DNA of 64,000 nt from CAWCKS01 sp963763485 (GTDB taxonomy: Bacteria; Pseudomonadota; Alphaproteobacteria; Rhizobiales; Xanthobacteraceae), in NCBI GenBank assembly GCA_963763485.1, contig CAVXOW010000007.1:248001-312000 (forward strand), written 5' to 3'. Numbering within the stretch: the first letter of the stretch is position 1; each line of letters begins with the position of its first letter. A program made the translations under genes and the position numbers. A model generated the notes under the pieces. That model saw only the letters and a list, made by a program, of their open reading frames with translations, did not search any database and had not been told where the DNA came from. This document shows, one piece after another, positions 53,957 through 62,583 of the stretch.

Positions 53957-54076
53957 CCGCTCGTCCCCGCGGACGCGGGGACCCAGTTTTTGCCAAGCAA
54001 ACAAAGCTCTTTTCTATCGCTCTGGATTCTATGGCGAAGCAATTGCTTCGCCAGACTTTCGCGAGAATGAGCGGAG
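53957..54076. repeat. Intergenic palindromic repeat, family C
   Basis: Copy of the element at 24131-24239: CGCTCGTCCCCGC with hairpin GTCCCCGCGGACGCGGGGAC at the left, GCGAGAATGAGCGG at the right, and an inner hairpin CGAAGCAATTGCTTCG. Confidence 0.75.
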
Positions 54077-54100
54077 TTAAAATCATCGCTCCCCAGCGTA

Positions 54101-55114
54101 TCAGCCTGCTGACTTCGCCGCGACCGGTCTCGCAACCAGCGCCTTGTGCGACAACGCTCTCGCCAGGAATGGCCGCATCAGCGCCGCGATCTGATCCACT
54201 GCCTCTTCGAGCGCGAAGTGTCCGGCCTCGAGCACGTGCACCTCGGCACTCGGCACCTCGCGCTTGTAGGCTTCCGCTTCAGCGGCAGCGAAGCTCGTGT
54301 CGTACTTGCCCCACACCACCAGCAGCGGCGGCTTGTGCGTGCGCAGGTAATCCTGCCACGCCGGATACGCCGCGACATTGCTCTGGTAGTCGTAGAACAG
54401 GTCGGCCTGGATCTGCGCGATCCCGGGCCTGCTCAGATAAGCGATCTCGTCGTCCCACAGATCGGGACTGTAACGTTCGGGATGCGGCGAACTGCCGAGA
54501 TGCCGCGCCTTGACGCCGTCGGGTGATGTCAGGCGCTGGCGATACTGATCCTCATACCTGGCACGATCGGCCCAGAACGCGCGCGGCGCCGCCCAGCGCT
54601 TCTCCTCGAGCCCATCGAGATGCGCGACCGCGTTCTGGACCACGATTCCCGTGACGCGCTCCGGATGCGCGGTCGCGAGGCGAAAGCCGACCGGGCCGCC
54701 ATAGTCCTGAACATAGAGCGCGTACCTGTCGAGCTTCAGCGCCTCCGTGAACTTGTCGATGACGCTGGCAATGTTGTCGAAGGTGTAGCGGAACTGGTCG
54801 GGCGGCGGCGCGTCGGAATGGCCGAAGCCGGGATAGTCGGGTGCAATCAGGTGATAGTGATCGGCAAGCAGCGGGATCAGTGTGTCGAACATGCGCGACG
54901 ATGACGGCAGCCCGTGCAGCAGCAAGATGGTCGGCGCCGAGGCAGATCCGGCTTCGCGATAGAAAATCTTCACGCCGTCGATGGTGGTGGATTTGTAGAG
55001 CGTGGTGGCATGGCTGACCGGCACATTGGCCGCCCTGGCCTGTGGCATCGCGCCGGCGATGGCCATGATCGCGATTGCGGCGGCGGCGATGTTCAACGTC
55101 ATTGGTCTCGGCAC
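54101..55114 (-). CDS. Exported alpha/beta hydrolase (epoxide hydrolase/haloalkane dehalogenase-like)
   Basis: A 337-residue protein with a signal peptide (about residues 8-28, ending ARA). GTG 55114 has AAGGA upstream; ATG 55102 is an alternative. The oxyanion HGLPSSSRMF, the DYPGFGHSD loop and the nucleophile elbow VQDYGGPVG, with Asp as nucleophile, place it among epoxide hydrolases and haloalkane dehalogenases. The acid is in WGKYDTSF and the base in EAGHFALEE. Export is unusual for a dehalogenase but not unknown. The substrate is open. It is a single gene. Confidence 0.85.
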   Translation of the reverse strand: MPRPMTLNIAAAAIAIMAIAGAMPQARAANVPVSHATTLYKSTTIDGVKIFYREAGSASAPTILLLHGLPSSSRMFDTLIPLLADHYHLIAPDYPGFGHSDAPPPDQFRYTFDNIASVIDKFTEALKLDRYALYVQDYGGPVGFRLATAHPERVTGIVVQNAVAHLDGLEEKRWAAPRAFWADRARYEDQYRQRLTSPDGVKARHLGSSPHPERYSPDLWDDEIAYLSRPGIAQIQADLFYDYQSNVAAYPAWQDYLRTHKPPLLVVWGKYDTSFAAAEAEAYKREVPSAEVHVLEAGHFALEEAVDQIAALMRPFLARALSHKALVARPVAAKSAG

Positions 55115-55319
55115 GTCTGGATCGTCCTTGATTGGTCGCGGTCGCGCACGCGCCGCGATGGGTCGTTGGTGGGGGCGGGATTGAAGTGCGCCAGGTCGGC
55201 GCGGCGGATGGGAGGGCGGACCCCTGACTAACCGGGGGCGCCAGGCATTATTCCGGACTGTCGAAGTTGTGATGGAGGACGCTGCTGTCCAGCCCGCGTC
55301 ACATGCGGGAAACCGTCAA

Positions 55320-56123
55320 TCAGGCGAGGTTGCTCAATTTCCCGGCGTTCGGATTCGATGACTCCGGCTCGGGGTCACCTGCGACGTTGTCGATCGAAGC
55401 GGCGTCAGTCGGGACGTTCGCCGGCCGGGGGGCCGGCATGTTCGGAGCCGGTGAGCGTGCGGCTCCATTCGAACTGGCAGCTTGAACAGCGGCTGTTTTT
55501 GCCATTGCGGTTGCGGCCGGCTTCGCCCGAATGGCCGTCGCGGCGGCGTTCAATTGTGATGCGTGCCTTGCCCCGACACCGAATTCAATCTTGACGTTGG
55601 TGGGCGACATTCTTGCCAGTCTTGCCCTCGTGTAGTTTGGGGCGGCGGCATTCGGCGTCGGTGCAGGCGGCAACGAGACGCGATGGTCGGTCCGCGTTTG
55701 ATCCGGCCCGCCTTGCGATCGGGACTCGGTCGGGTTCGCCTCGCGAGCTCCTTCCTCTTTGTCGGCGACGACGATCCCGGTCGCGCGCAACAGTGCCAGG
55801 GCGCTCTCGAGCCGGGATGGCGGCGTTGTGACGATGATGTGGCCCCAGGCCATCGCAATGGCACGAACGGCGATGTCGAACAACTTCGCGATCCCCTTGC
55901 TTGAATCCGGCAGCGCCATTGGAATGGAGATCATCCATTCCCACGGCTTTTCCGCCTCGCTGCGATCACGCGCCAGCCACAGCCGGCCAATGCAGCATCC
56001 GTTGAAACCGACATTGAAGATGTCGCTTACGTCGGACCAGGCTCTGAGGTTAAGCGCGAGGTTCACGGCCGATCTTTCCAGGCCGGAATGACCTGAACAA
56101 CAATCCGTCATAACCGCTGACAC
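55320..56123 (-). CDS. Hypothetical protein
   Basis: A 267-residue open frame in two parts. Residues 1 to about 105 look folded: NLRAWSDVSDIFNVGF, IGRLWLARDRSEAEKPWEW and AVRAIAMAWGHIIV. They resemble small proteins that report on a WxW-type strand and have no known role. Residues from about 110 on are rich in Ala, Asn and Pro and may be disordered or reading past a lost stop. No neighbouring gene is close: 281 bases lie downstream of its start before the tautomerase, with nothing recognised. Confidence 0.45.
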   Translation of the reverse strand: MSAVMTDCCSGHSGLERSAVNLALNLRAWSDVSDIFNVGFNGCCIGRLWLARDRSEAEKPWEWMISIPMALPDSSKGIAKLFDIAVRAIAMAWGHIIVTTPPSRLESALALLRATGIVVADKEEGAREANPTESRSQGGPDQTRTDHRVSLPPAPTPNAAAPNYTRARLARMSPTNVKIEFGVGARHASQLNAAATAIRAKPAATAMAKTAAVQAASSNGAARSPAPNMPAPRPANVPTDAASIDNVAGDPEPESSNPNAGKLSNLA

Positions 56124-56405
56124 AGGCTGCCGCTCGAGGAAGCCTGCCGGTCATTGAACAAAACGAGCTTCCGAAATTCAAGCGGTTTGAGCGGACGCGG
56201 TGGACGGCCGGCGGGAGTTTTTGCGCGGGAACTTCAACGCGACATCGCCGCAGCGGCCTTGACCGGGCAATCCAGTGATCGAAGAACTCGAGGGCCTCTA
56301 CTTTGATGGTTCACTTTGTGCTTCATTTGGCCGGGAACACTGGATGCCCGCCTGAAAATGGGGCATGGCAACAGCGAGACGCGCTAATCAACCGGGAGAG
56401 AGAAA

Positions 56406-56600
56406 ATGCCTGAGGTGATCGTCCACATGGCTGCCGGCCGCACCGCCGAACAGAAGAAAGCCTTGATGATGGATATCTCGCAAGCGGTGGTGAAGAACAC
56501 CGGCGCCCCGATCGACGCCGTCACCGTGTCGATCATCGAAGCACCGCTGACCGACAAGATGAAGGCCGGTGTCACCTTCGTCGAGCGGCAGAAGAAGTAG
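56406..56600 (+). CDS. 4-oxalocrotonate tautomerase family protein
   Basis: A 64-residue protein with Pro directly after the starting Met, the catalytic base of this family. PEVIVHMAAGRTAEQKKALM and TGAPIDAVTVSIIEAPL fit 4-oxalocrotonate tautomerase-like enzymes, which shift double bonds in degradation products of aromatic compounds. An Arg at about position 11 is present. It works as a hexamer in relatives. GGGAGAG is found 5 bases upstream of the ATG. A short hairpin follows the gene. Confidence 0.87.
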   Translation: MPEVIVHMAAGRTAEQKKALMMDISQAVVKNTGAPIDAVTVSIIEAPLTDKMKAGVTFVERQKK

Positions 56601-56635
56601 CGATTGGAAAGTCGCAGAGGCTTGCGATCTTGCGT

Positions 56636-56658
56636 ACCTCTCCCCAACGGGGAGAGGT
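56636..56658. terminator. Short perfect hairpin of the family D type
   Basis: ACCTCTCCCC, a three-base loop AAC, and GGGGAGAGGT. It is 35 bases after the tautomerase stop and could end transcription, although no T run follows. The same hairpin forms one end of the family D repeats. Confidence 0.5.
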
Positions 56659-56809
56659 AAATCGGTGGCTTACGACGGCGCAATCGTTACATGTCGCTCA
56701 TCATCCAATCAACCGCCGACAAAAACCCGCGCAAAATTCGCCTAACCCATTGCAGCGAAATCGCTAATGGCTGACCACCCCCCTCAGCCGAGGTCGACCG
56801 GCGGTGGTC

Positions 56810-57370
56810 CTAGTTCGACGCATCGCCCTGCTGCTGGCGCAGCTTGAGCACGTCCTTCACATTTATTTTCATGCCGCCCATCATGATGATGTCGCCGGGT
56901 GCCTGGCCACTCCTGCAGGGGCCAAGATATTTCGCGTCGAGCGTCAGGTCCGACGACGGCGGATCGTCGGGCGATTTGTCCTGCGTGCGCGAGACGAGAT
57001 GCGCCTGATACGCCGACTGGTAATCGCCTGAAATGTCGATGTGCGTGGTGATGGTGTCGTCGCGCCGCTTGCAGGTCCGATCGACTGCATAGCCGGCCGC
57101 GGTCTTCTGCACCGTGCGTTTGTCGCAGACTTCGTTCGCGAGCGGGCTGTAGATCGTGCGCAGGTCCTTGTCGGTCGCGGCATCCGTGCACTGCTGCATC
57201 GACATGGTCGGGATGCCGCCGCCGGTGATCCGCATCTTCAGGTCCCAGAGGCCGGCCTTGCGCATCGGCAGGTCGACCTCCTCGGTGCGCGATATCGAGG
57301 TGGTTGCGGCAAGAACCGCAAACGAGAGGCACGAAATCCAGATCGCCGATCGTGTCATTGATCGTGTCAT
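56810..57370 (-). CDS. DUF3617 family exported protein
   Basis: A protein of about 186 residues from ATG 57370; GTG 57385 and ATG 57358 are other possible starts. It has a signal peptide (about to residue 25). RKAGLWDLKMRITGG and MSMQQCTDAATDKDLRTIY begin the domain, with further Cys in EVCDK, RTCKRR and GPCRSG. This is the DUF3617 pattern: a small periplasmic beta-rich domain of unknown function. It is the downstream one of two paralogues in tandem, with 90 bases between them. Confidence 0.8.
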   Translation of the reverse strand: MTRSMTRSAIWISCLSFAVLAATTSISRTEEVDLPMRKAGLWDLKMRITGGGIPTMSMQQCTDAATDKDLRTIYSPLANEVCDKRTVQKTAAGYAVDRTCKRRDDTITTHIDISGDYQSAYQAHLVSRTQDKSPDDPPSSDLTLDAKYLGPCRSGQAPGDIIMMGGMKINVKDVLKLRQQQGDASN

Positions 57371-57460
57371 GGCGCGCAACTGCACCCACTGCCGGAACGC
57401 TCGCTACTTGCCAGTAGACGCCTCTGTCACATCAGGCGCAAGCGAGAATGGGCTGCCGGG

Positions 57461-57979
57461 TTATTTCGGCGGCGCCATCATATTGCGCATCTTTTGCATC
57501 TCTTTGACGTTGATCTTCATGCCGCCCGGCATGATCATGTCGCCCGGCGTCTGGTCGGCCTTGCACGGCCCGGCCCATTTCGCAGCCATCGTCATGTTGG
57601 TGTCGGCGGGCATGCCGGCCGGGCCGCCGGTGTTGTGACCGGTCACGGTGACCGTGTAGGCCGAGTTGAAGTCGCCTGAAATCTCCGAGTGCGAGACGGT
57701 CGTCATCGCGCCGAACTTGCAGGTCGAGTTGCTGACGTAACCGGTCGCAGTTTTTTGCAAGTCGCTGCGCGTGCAGGCCTGCTGCATGCTCGGATTGGCA
57801 TTGGTAATCATGTCCTTGTCGATCGACGGATCGGTGCACTGCGACATTGTCATCGTGCGGCCCGACGTCATCGTCATGGTCAGTTCCCACAGCCCCGCCT
57901 TGCGGGTGGGATAGTCGACGGCGCTTGCGACTGCAGGGACAATGAGAAACGCAAACGCGACCAGAGCAGTTCGGCGCAT
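57461..57979 (-). CDS. DUF3617 family exported protein (second copy)
   Basis: A 172-residue protein from ATG 57979, which begins a signal peptide ending ASA. The frame is open to 58066 but that region includes a family A repeat. TRKAGLWELTMTMTSG, MSQCTDPSIDKDMI and GPCKADQTPGDMIMPGGMKINVKEM (in part) match the neighbour at 56810 closely in layout and all four cysteine-containing segments. The two arose by duplication. Function unknown. Confidence 0.82.
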   Translation of the reverse strand: MRRTALVAFAFLIVPAVASAVDYPTRKAGLWELTMTMTSGRTMTMSQCTDPSIDKDMITNANPSMQQACTRSDLQKTATGYVSNSTCKFGAMTTVSHSEISGDFNSAYTVTVTGHNTGGPAGMPADTNMTMAAKWAGPCKADQTPGDMIMPGGMKINVKEMQKMRNMMAPPK

Positions 57980-58000
57980 CGGTGTCGTCCGTTCGTCAGA

Positions 58001-58068
58001 GCATGATCCGGAACAGCATGCCCTCGACCTGATCGGGGGTGGATGCCGGTTTTCCGAAAAGATCATGC
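58001..58068. repeat. Intergenic palindromic repeat, family A (long form)
   Basis: Ends GCATGATC and GATCATGC, with CCGGAA and TTTTCCG inside and the central GCATGCCCTCGACCTGATC shared with the copy at 59965-60036. Confidence 0.75.
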
Positions 58069-58086
58069 GAGATTAATGGAGAAAAC

Positions 58087-58393
58087 TTAGCCCTTCACGC
58101 TGATCGCGCCGGGAACGACCGGAGTTGGCCGCCACACGCAGGCGAACGAAATGTAGCCGCCATAGTAGCGCTGCGCCGCGAGCGGCTTCACCACCTTGCC
58201 GTATTGCGCGCAGTGGTCGATTGCGAGTTTCTGCGCGTCGGTGTGCGGTGGCGTAGTCCCAGGCAATGATGCCGCCGGTGTCGTTGCCCTTGAACGGCCA
58301 CACCCAGTCGGCCTGCGCCGAACCCGGCGCGAAGCCCGAGAGCGCAGCGCAAATCGCTCCGCCCAAAATCAATCCGCGTGCCGCGCGCCGCAT
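58087..58393 (-). pseudogene. Small exported hypothetical protein, one frameshift
   Basis: From ATG 58393 a signal peptide (to about residue 28, ending AQA) and DWVWPFKGNDTGGIIAWDYAT. One extra base near 58247 then breaks the frame. In the corrected frame it continues HTDAQKLAIDHCAQYGKVV and RYYGGYISFACVWRP up to a TAA at 58087. Together this is a protein of about 100 residues with two cysteines, presumably periplasmic. The family is not known to me. One inserted G explains the break. Confidence 0.6.
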
Positions 58394-58591
58394 CTCTCGA
58401 ATCTCCGTGAACAGCCTGTGCCCGGCATCTTAAGGGGACGGGCAGCGGAAGCAAAGAAATCGCAGGCTCCGGCCGCACAGTTGGCGGTGAGTGTGGCCAT
58501 CCTGCACTTGACCGGGTCAAAGGCGCGCGGCACGGTCAGACGATTTTGCTTCTTTCCCGTCGGGCCAAGCGCCCCACCAAGGCTGTCCGCG

Positions 58592-59044
58592 ATGCCGTCA
58601 AAGCTCCGTTTGATCGCTCTTTCCGGCGTGCTGCTGGGAAGCCTGCTCATGGCCGGAAACGCCAGTGCCGCCAATTTATTCGAGAAGAATTTCGGCCTGT
58701 TCGGCCCGCGCTATGACGGCACCTCCGTGCCGTGTGAAGCGGCGTTGGACTGGGTCGCCTCCGCCTTTGCCGACAAGGAAAGCACCTTCTGGAATTCCAG
58801 CTTGCAGCTCACCGGCTTCTCGAACGTCCACGAGATCGCCTACCGGCCCTGGCAGTCGAATACGATCCCTCGCCGCTACTGCACGGCGACCGCGATGGTC
58901 AGCGACGGCAAGCCGCGCACCGTGAACTATTCGATCATCGAGGACGGCGGCTGGGCGAGCTTCGGCGACGGCCTTGAGTTTTGCGTCGTCGGCCTCGATC
59001 GCAATTGGGCCTACAATCCGACCTGCCGGATGGCCCGTCCGTAG
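58592..59044 (+). CDS. Conserved hypothetical exported protein
   Basis: A 150-residue protein from ATG 58592 (the frame is open from 58196 but the region before is not coding). Signal peptide about residues 1-27, ending NASA. The mature part has four cysteines (PCEAALD, RRYCTATAM, LEFCVVGLD, PTCRMA) that could make two disulfides, and aromatic-rich strands AYRPWQSNT and VNYSIIEDGGWASFGDG. It resembles proteins found in Bradyrhizobium relatives without known role. A gap of 195 bases without recognised content follows. Confidence 0.7.
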   Translation: MPSKLRLIALSGVLLGSLLMAGNASAANLFEKNFGLFGPRYDGTSVPCEAALDWVASAFADKESTFWNSSLQLTGFSNVHEIAYRPWQSNTIPRRYCTATAMVSDGKPRTVNYSIIEDGGWASFGDGLEFCVVGLDRNWAYNPTCRMARP

Positions 59045-59239
59045 CGCAAAACTCCGCGAAAACCGGCGAATTGAAGAGACACAGCAACGGGTTGCGCGTC
59101 ACCGGTGGTACGCGCTGTGGTGCGTTCGCGATTTTTCCCTTTTTGTTCTTGTAATGTTCCTTTCGCTCGACTAATGTCGCCGCCCGTGATCATCGAGTAA
59201 CGACCTGTGAGATTGGCGTCGCAGCATTAGGGGAGTGTC

Positions 59240-59965
59240 ATGTTGGCAAGGGCATTGGTGAGCCGGGTTGTCGCGTCCCGCCGGTATTTTCTGCTCTATC
59301 TGCTTCTCATCACATTCGGCGCGGTGCTGCCCGGCCAGATTGGGTCGGCTGCGGCACAGGACCACCGCCAGAACGCCGCTGGCGAATTCGATTTCTACGT
59401 GCTGTCGCTGTCATGGTCGCCCTCGTTCTGCGATGCGGCCAACGAGCGCGGCGGCACCTCGAAGTCGCAGCAGATCCAGTGCGGCGGACGTCCCTACGCG
59501 TTCGTCGTGCACGGGCTGTGGCCGCAATATGAGCGCGGCTTCCCGAATTACTGCCAGCAGCCGGCGCCGCGGCTCGATCGCAACATCGTCTCCTCGATGC
59601 TCGACCTGATGCCGGCGCCGGGACTGATCTTCAGCGAGTGGGACAAGCACGGCACCTGCTCGGGACTATCGGCGCGGAGCTACTTCGAGACCATCCGCAA
59701 GGCGCGCGCGGTGGTGAAGATCCCCGAGCAGTTCATCGATCTCGCCGAGCCGAAGACCATTGCGCCGGCGGATGTCGAGGATGCCTTCGTCAAGGCCAAT
59801 CCCGGCCTGAGCAGCGACGCCGTCGCGGTGACCTGCGACCGCACGCGCCTCAGCGAAGTGCGCATCTGCCTGAACAAGGACCTGCAGTTCCGTTCCTGCG
59901 AGGAGATCGACCGCCGCGCCTGCCGCCGCGACACCGTGCTGATGCCGCCGCTCCGCGGCGGGTAG
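59240..59965 (+). CDS. Ribonuclease T2 family protein
   Basis: A 241-residue exported RNase of the T2 (Rh) type. Signal peptide about residues 17-39, ending AAA. CAS I is FVVHGLWP with His91, and CAS II is EWDKHGTC with Glu133, Lys136 and His137: all the catalytic residues. Eight cysteines can form the conserved disulfides. T2 enzymes cut RNA through 2',3'-cyclic phosphates without base preference or with weak preference. In bacteria they are periplasmic scavengers. A repeat follows directly at the stop codon. Confidence 0.93.
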   Translation: MLARALVSRVVASRRYFLLYLLLITFGAVLPGQIGSAAAQDHRQNAAGEFDFYVLSLSWSPSFCDAANERGGTSKSQQIQCGGRPYAFVVHGLWPQYERGFPNYCQQPAPRLDRNIVSSMLDLMPAPGLIFSEWDKHGTCSGLSARSYFETIRKARAVVKIPEQFIDLAEPKTIAPADVEDAFVKANPGLSSDAVAVTCDRTRLSEVRICLNKDLQFRSCEEIDRRACRRDTVLMPPLRGG

Positions 59966-60036
59966 CGCATGTCCCGGAAAAGCATGCCCTCGACTTGATC
60001 GGGCGTGGGCACCGGTTTTCCGTAAAGGACATGCGC
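59965..60036. repeat. Intergenic palindromic repeat, family A (long form)
   Basis: GCGCATGTCC at 59965-59974 and GGACATGCGC at 60027-60036, the same ends as at 2912-2958. The centre GCATGCCCTCGACTTGATC matches the copy at 58001. Its first base is the last base of the RNase T2 stop codon. Confidence 0.8.
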
Positions 60037-60122
60037 AAATAGATCATCTCGCGGTTGCTCTCTCGCGAAGCAACCGCTATCGGCTCCGGCGTGTTCATCG
60101 CGTCGCCGGAGCCGTATTTCGT

Positions 60123-60986
60123 TTGAACTACCGTCATGCCTTTCACGCCGGGAACTTTGCTGATGTCGTCAAGCACGTCGTGCTGACGCGTCTGCTGCTG
60201 TACCTGCAGGACAAGCCGGCGGCGTTTCGCGTCATCGACACTCACGCCGGTGCCGGCCTTTACGATCTCACCGGCGATGAGGCTGTTCGCGGTGCCGAGT
60301 GGCGCGACGGCATCGGTCGATTGCTGGCTTCAAGGTTGCCCGACGACGCGGCAAAGCTGCTCAAGCCGTATCTCGACATCGTGCGCGCCTACAACGCGTC
60401 CGCCGAGCCGCGCGCCTATCCCGGTTCGCCCCTGATCGCGCGTGCTCTGCTCAGGCCACAGGACCGTCTGGTCGCCTGCGAACTCGAACCCACAGCCCGG
60501 CGCCGGCTCATCGATTGCCTGCGCCGCGACAAGCAGGCGCGCGTCGTCGAGCTCGACGGCTGGACCGCGCTAACGGCCTATGTGCCGCCGAACGAGCGGC
60601 GCGGCGTCGTGCTGATCGACCCGCCGTTCGAGGACCGGGCCGAGTTCGAAAGGCTCGCCGAAAAATTTTCTGCGGCGTTCGCGAAGTGGTCGACTGGCAT
60701 TTACCTAATCTGGTATCCGGTCAAGGACCTCAAGGGCGCGCGCGAGTTGTCAGGCAAGGTGGCGCGCACCATCGCCGCGCGCAGCCCAACTGCATCGCGC
60801 GAGACACGCTGTCTGCAGGTCGAGCTGTCGATCGGTCGCGCTGCCGCCGCCGGTCTGCAGTCCACGGGCCTGCTGATCGTGAACCCGCCCTGGACGCTCA
60901 GTGGCGAGCTGAAGATCATCCTGCCGGCGCTCACGGCTGCACTTGGGCGCGCTGCGGCCGCGCGCTTCAGCCTCCAACCGCTCTAA
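60123..60986 (+). CDS. rlmJ: 23S rRNA (adenine2030-N6)-methyltransferase
   Basis: A 287-residue RlmJ with TTG 60123 as start, fixed by the family's N-terminus MNYRHAFHAGNFADV. The SAM-binding segment is VIDTHAGAGLYDL and the catalytic motif DPPFED at VLIDPPFED. It methylates A2030 of 23S rRNA. The HAGN and YPGSPLIA motifs and length are normal. It is preceded by a family A repeat and followed by a 386-base gap. Confidence 0.92.
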   Translation: MNYRHAFHAGNFADVVKHVVLTRLLLYLQDKPAAFRVIDTHAGAGLYDLTGDEAVRGAEWRDGIGRLLASRLPDDAAKLLKPYLDIVRAYNASAEPRAYPGSPLIARALLRPQDRLVACELEPTARRRLIDCLRRDKQARVVELDGWTALTAYVPPNERRGVVLIDPPFEDRAEFERLAEKFSAAFAKWSTGIYLIWYPVKDLKGARELSGKVARTIAARSPTASRETRCLQVELSIGRAAAAGLQSTGLLIVNPPWTLSGELKIILPALTAALGRAAAARFSLQPL

Positions 60987-61372
60987 TATACGGATCGGGT
61001 GCGCCGCGATTGCGCAAGCGAAAAGCCAGCACGAACAAAGCGATAATACGGCCGTGCGGGTTGGGGACTACTTGCGGCTCGCGCTACCAGCTCCGTCATC
61101 GGCGTTCGGAGAAATATTTGAGCGCCCGCCTTCGCTCCCATGGCGCTTTTCTGGAACCGTACTAGACTGGATTTCCAAGGCTGGCTTTACGTTCCGTTCT
61201 CGCGAATGGGGGCGGCGGGGTGACAAGGCCGCTAGTGCGCTCGCACGACTTCGAAGGGACATCTTCGTCGGTGAGCGTCTGAAGAATTGGCCAATGCTTC
61301 CGGAAGTGAATGTCCGGTCGGACCGATGCGCGGGAGGCGCGTCGGTGGAGCATTGCGGGGAGGAGTTTCCCG
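60987..61372. other. 386-base region upstream of the cold shock gene
   Basis: No convincing gene. The last 100 bases before the cold shock start contain several short inverted stretches (for example GTCCGGTCGGACC near 61313). A long leader RNA for the cold shock gene is possible. Confidence 0.4.
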
Positions 61373-61588
61373 ATGGCCATGACGGGGACAGTCAAGTTCT
61401 TCAACGGTGAGCGGGGTTACGGCTTCATCAAACCGGATGATGGCGGCCGCGACGTGTTCGTGCACATCACTGCTGTTGAACGCGCCGGACTGAAGACGCT
61501 CAACGAAGGACAGCGCATCACGTTCGAGGTCGAGCCCGACAAGAAGGGCAAGGGACCGAAAGCGGTCAACCTGGTGGTTGCGTCGTAG
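61373..61588 (+). CDS. CspA-type cold shock protein
   Basis: A 71-residue cold shock domain protein from ATG 61373 with GGGGAGGAG nine bases upstream; ATG 61379 is an alternative. RNP1 is RGYGFIK and RNP2 is VFVHI, the two nucleic-acid-binding strands. TGTVKFFNGERGYGFIKPD (in part) and EGQRITFEVEPDKKG complete the five-stranded barrel. Such proteins melt RNA structure. The long upstream gap suggests control through a leader RNA, as in E. coli cspA. Confidence 0.93.
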   Translation: MAMTGTVKFFNGERGYGFIKPDDGGRDVFVHITAVERAGLKTLNEGQRITFEVEPDKKGKGPKAVNLVVAS

Positions 61589-61677
61589 CGTCAGCGGCGC
61601 AACGACGCGCGCTTAAATCTTCGTGGCAAGGACCGGCTCGGTTCGACGAGCAACGCCGGGCACAGCTACGTCACTGT

Positions 61678-62304
61678 TCAGAACCGGTAGTTGACGCCGA
61701 GCCGGACGACGTTGAAGCCGTAACCGTTCTGCACCGCGGTCAGCGTGAACGGCGTGTCCGACAAATTGACGTAGAGATATTCGAGCTTGGCCGACAGGTT
61801 CTGCGTGATACCGATCTCGGCGCCAAGGCCGACCGTCCAGCCCGCGGTGATGTGCGATTCCGAGAGCGCAAAGAGCTGGCCGTTGAGTCCGCCGAAGGCG
61901 AGTCCGCCGGTGCCATAGAACAGGATGTTGTTCATGGCGTAGCCGACGCGGCCACGCACGGTCCCGAACCACGGATTGGAGAACTTCCACGCTGCGAAGG
62001 TGTCGGTCGCGCCCGACAACTGAATATCGGCCTCGCCGCCCAGCACCCATTGGCCGAACTGCCAGTTGTAGCCGCCCTGCACGCCGCCTTCGACGCCGTT
62101 CGGCTTCGTCGGGTTGTTGGTGACGGAGCCCCACTGGTAGCCGAGGTTGCCGCCGATATAGGGGCCGGCCCAACTGTACACGTTGAGCGGCTGGTTGACG
62201 GTGTAGGGCGCCTTGTACGCGAAGTCGGCCGCTTCAGCCGACGTGCTCAAGCCGGTCAGCCCGCAAAGGGCAATGGTGACCGCGCCAACAGGATTGCTAC
62301 GCAT
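61678..62304 (-). CDS. Outer membrane beta-barrel protein (Omp31-like)
   Basis: A 208-residue protein from ATG 62304 with GGGAGCG upstream. Signal peptide residues 1-25, cleaved before ADFAYK. The alternating pattern and motifs WAGPYIGGNLGYQWG, GVEGGVQGGYNWQF, WFGTVRGRVGYAM and KLEYLYVNL, ending with VRLGVNYRF, mark an eight-stranded barrel with a terminal Phe for BAM recognition. The family is Omp31/Omp25-like, known from Brucella and Bartonella. A CtrA-type sequence lies 130 bases upstream. Confidence 0.9.
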   Translation of the reverse strand: MRSNPVGAVTIALCGLTGLSTSAEAADFAYKAPYTVNQPLNVYSWAGPYIGGNLGYQWGSVTNNPTKPNGVEGGVQGGYNWQFGQWVLGGEADIQLSGATDTFAAWKFSNPWFGTVRGRVGYAMNNILFYGTGGLAFGGLNGQLFALSESHITAGWTVGLGAEIGITQNLSAKLEYLYVNLSDTPFTLTAVQNGYGFNVVRLGVNYRF

Positions 62305-62433
62305 GATACGCTCCCAAACGCCACGCAACCGAACCAGCGGTTGGATCAGGGCCTCCGTTGCCGCTGCTTCTGCGGCGGCCAAATGGCTTCGAATGACTGA
62401 CCTTGATCGCTAAAATTTATCGAGAGTCTTCCG

Positions 62434-62448
62434 TTAAGCCCCCGTTAA
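62434..62448. promoter_or_regulatory. CtrA-type binding sequence, TTAA-N7-TTAA
   Basis: TTAA at 62434-62437 and 62445-62448 with exactly seven bases between, extended on both sides as CGTTAAG repeats at 62432 and 62443. A third CGTTAAG is at 62473. CtrA, the cell-cycle regulator of alphaproteobacteria, uses this motif. The region between the barrel gene (start 62304) and uvrC (62642) is 337 bases long and otherwise holds only a small dyad at 62584. Confidence 0.5.
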
Positions 62449-62583
62449 GAAGCCGCCCACGCACGCCGACGGCGTTAAGAGAGTGTTACCGTTGCGGGAG
62501 CCTCCGTCAGGGGCAACGCTGGCAATGTGCGGAACCGGCTTGGGGCGCGCCGGGTGACCGCGAGAAATCGCCCAAAATTCCTG

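Noticed and set aside
60943..61410. A 155-codon open frame upstream of the cold shock gene
   Set aside because: It overlaps the end of rlmJ and the start of the cold shock gene in another frame and has no codon or motif support.
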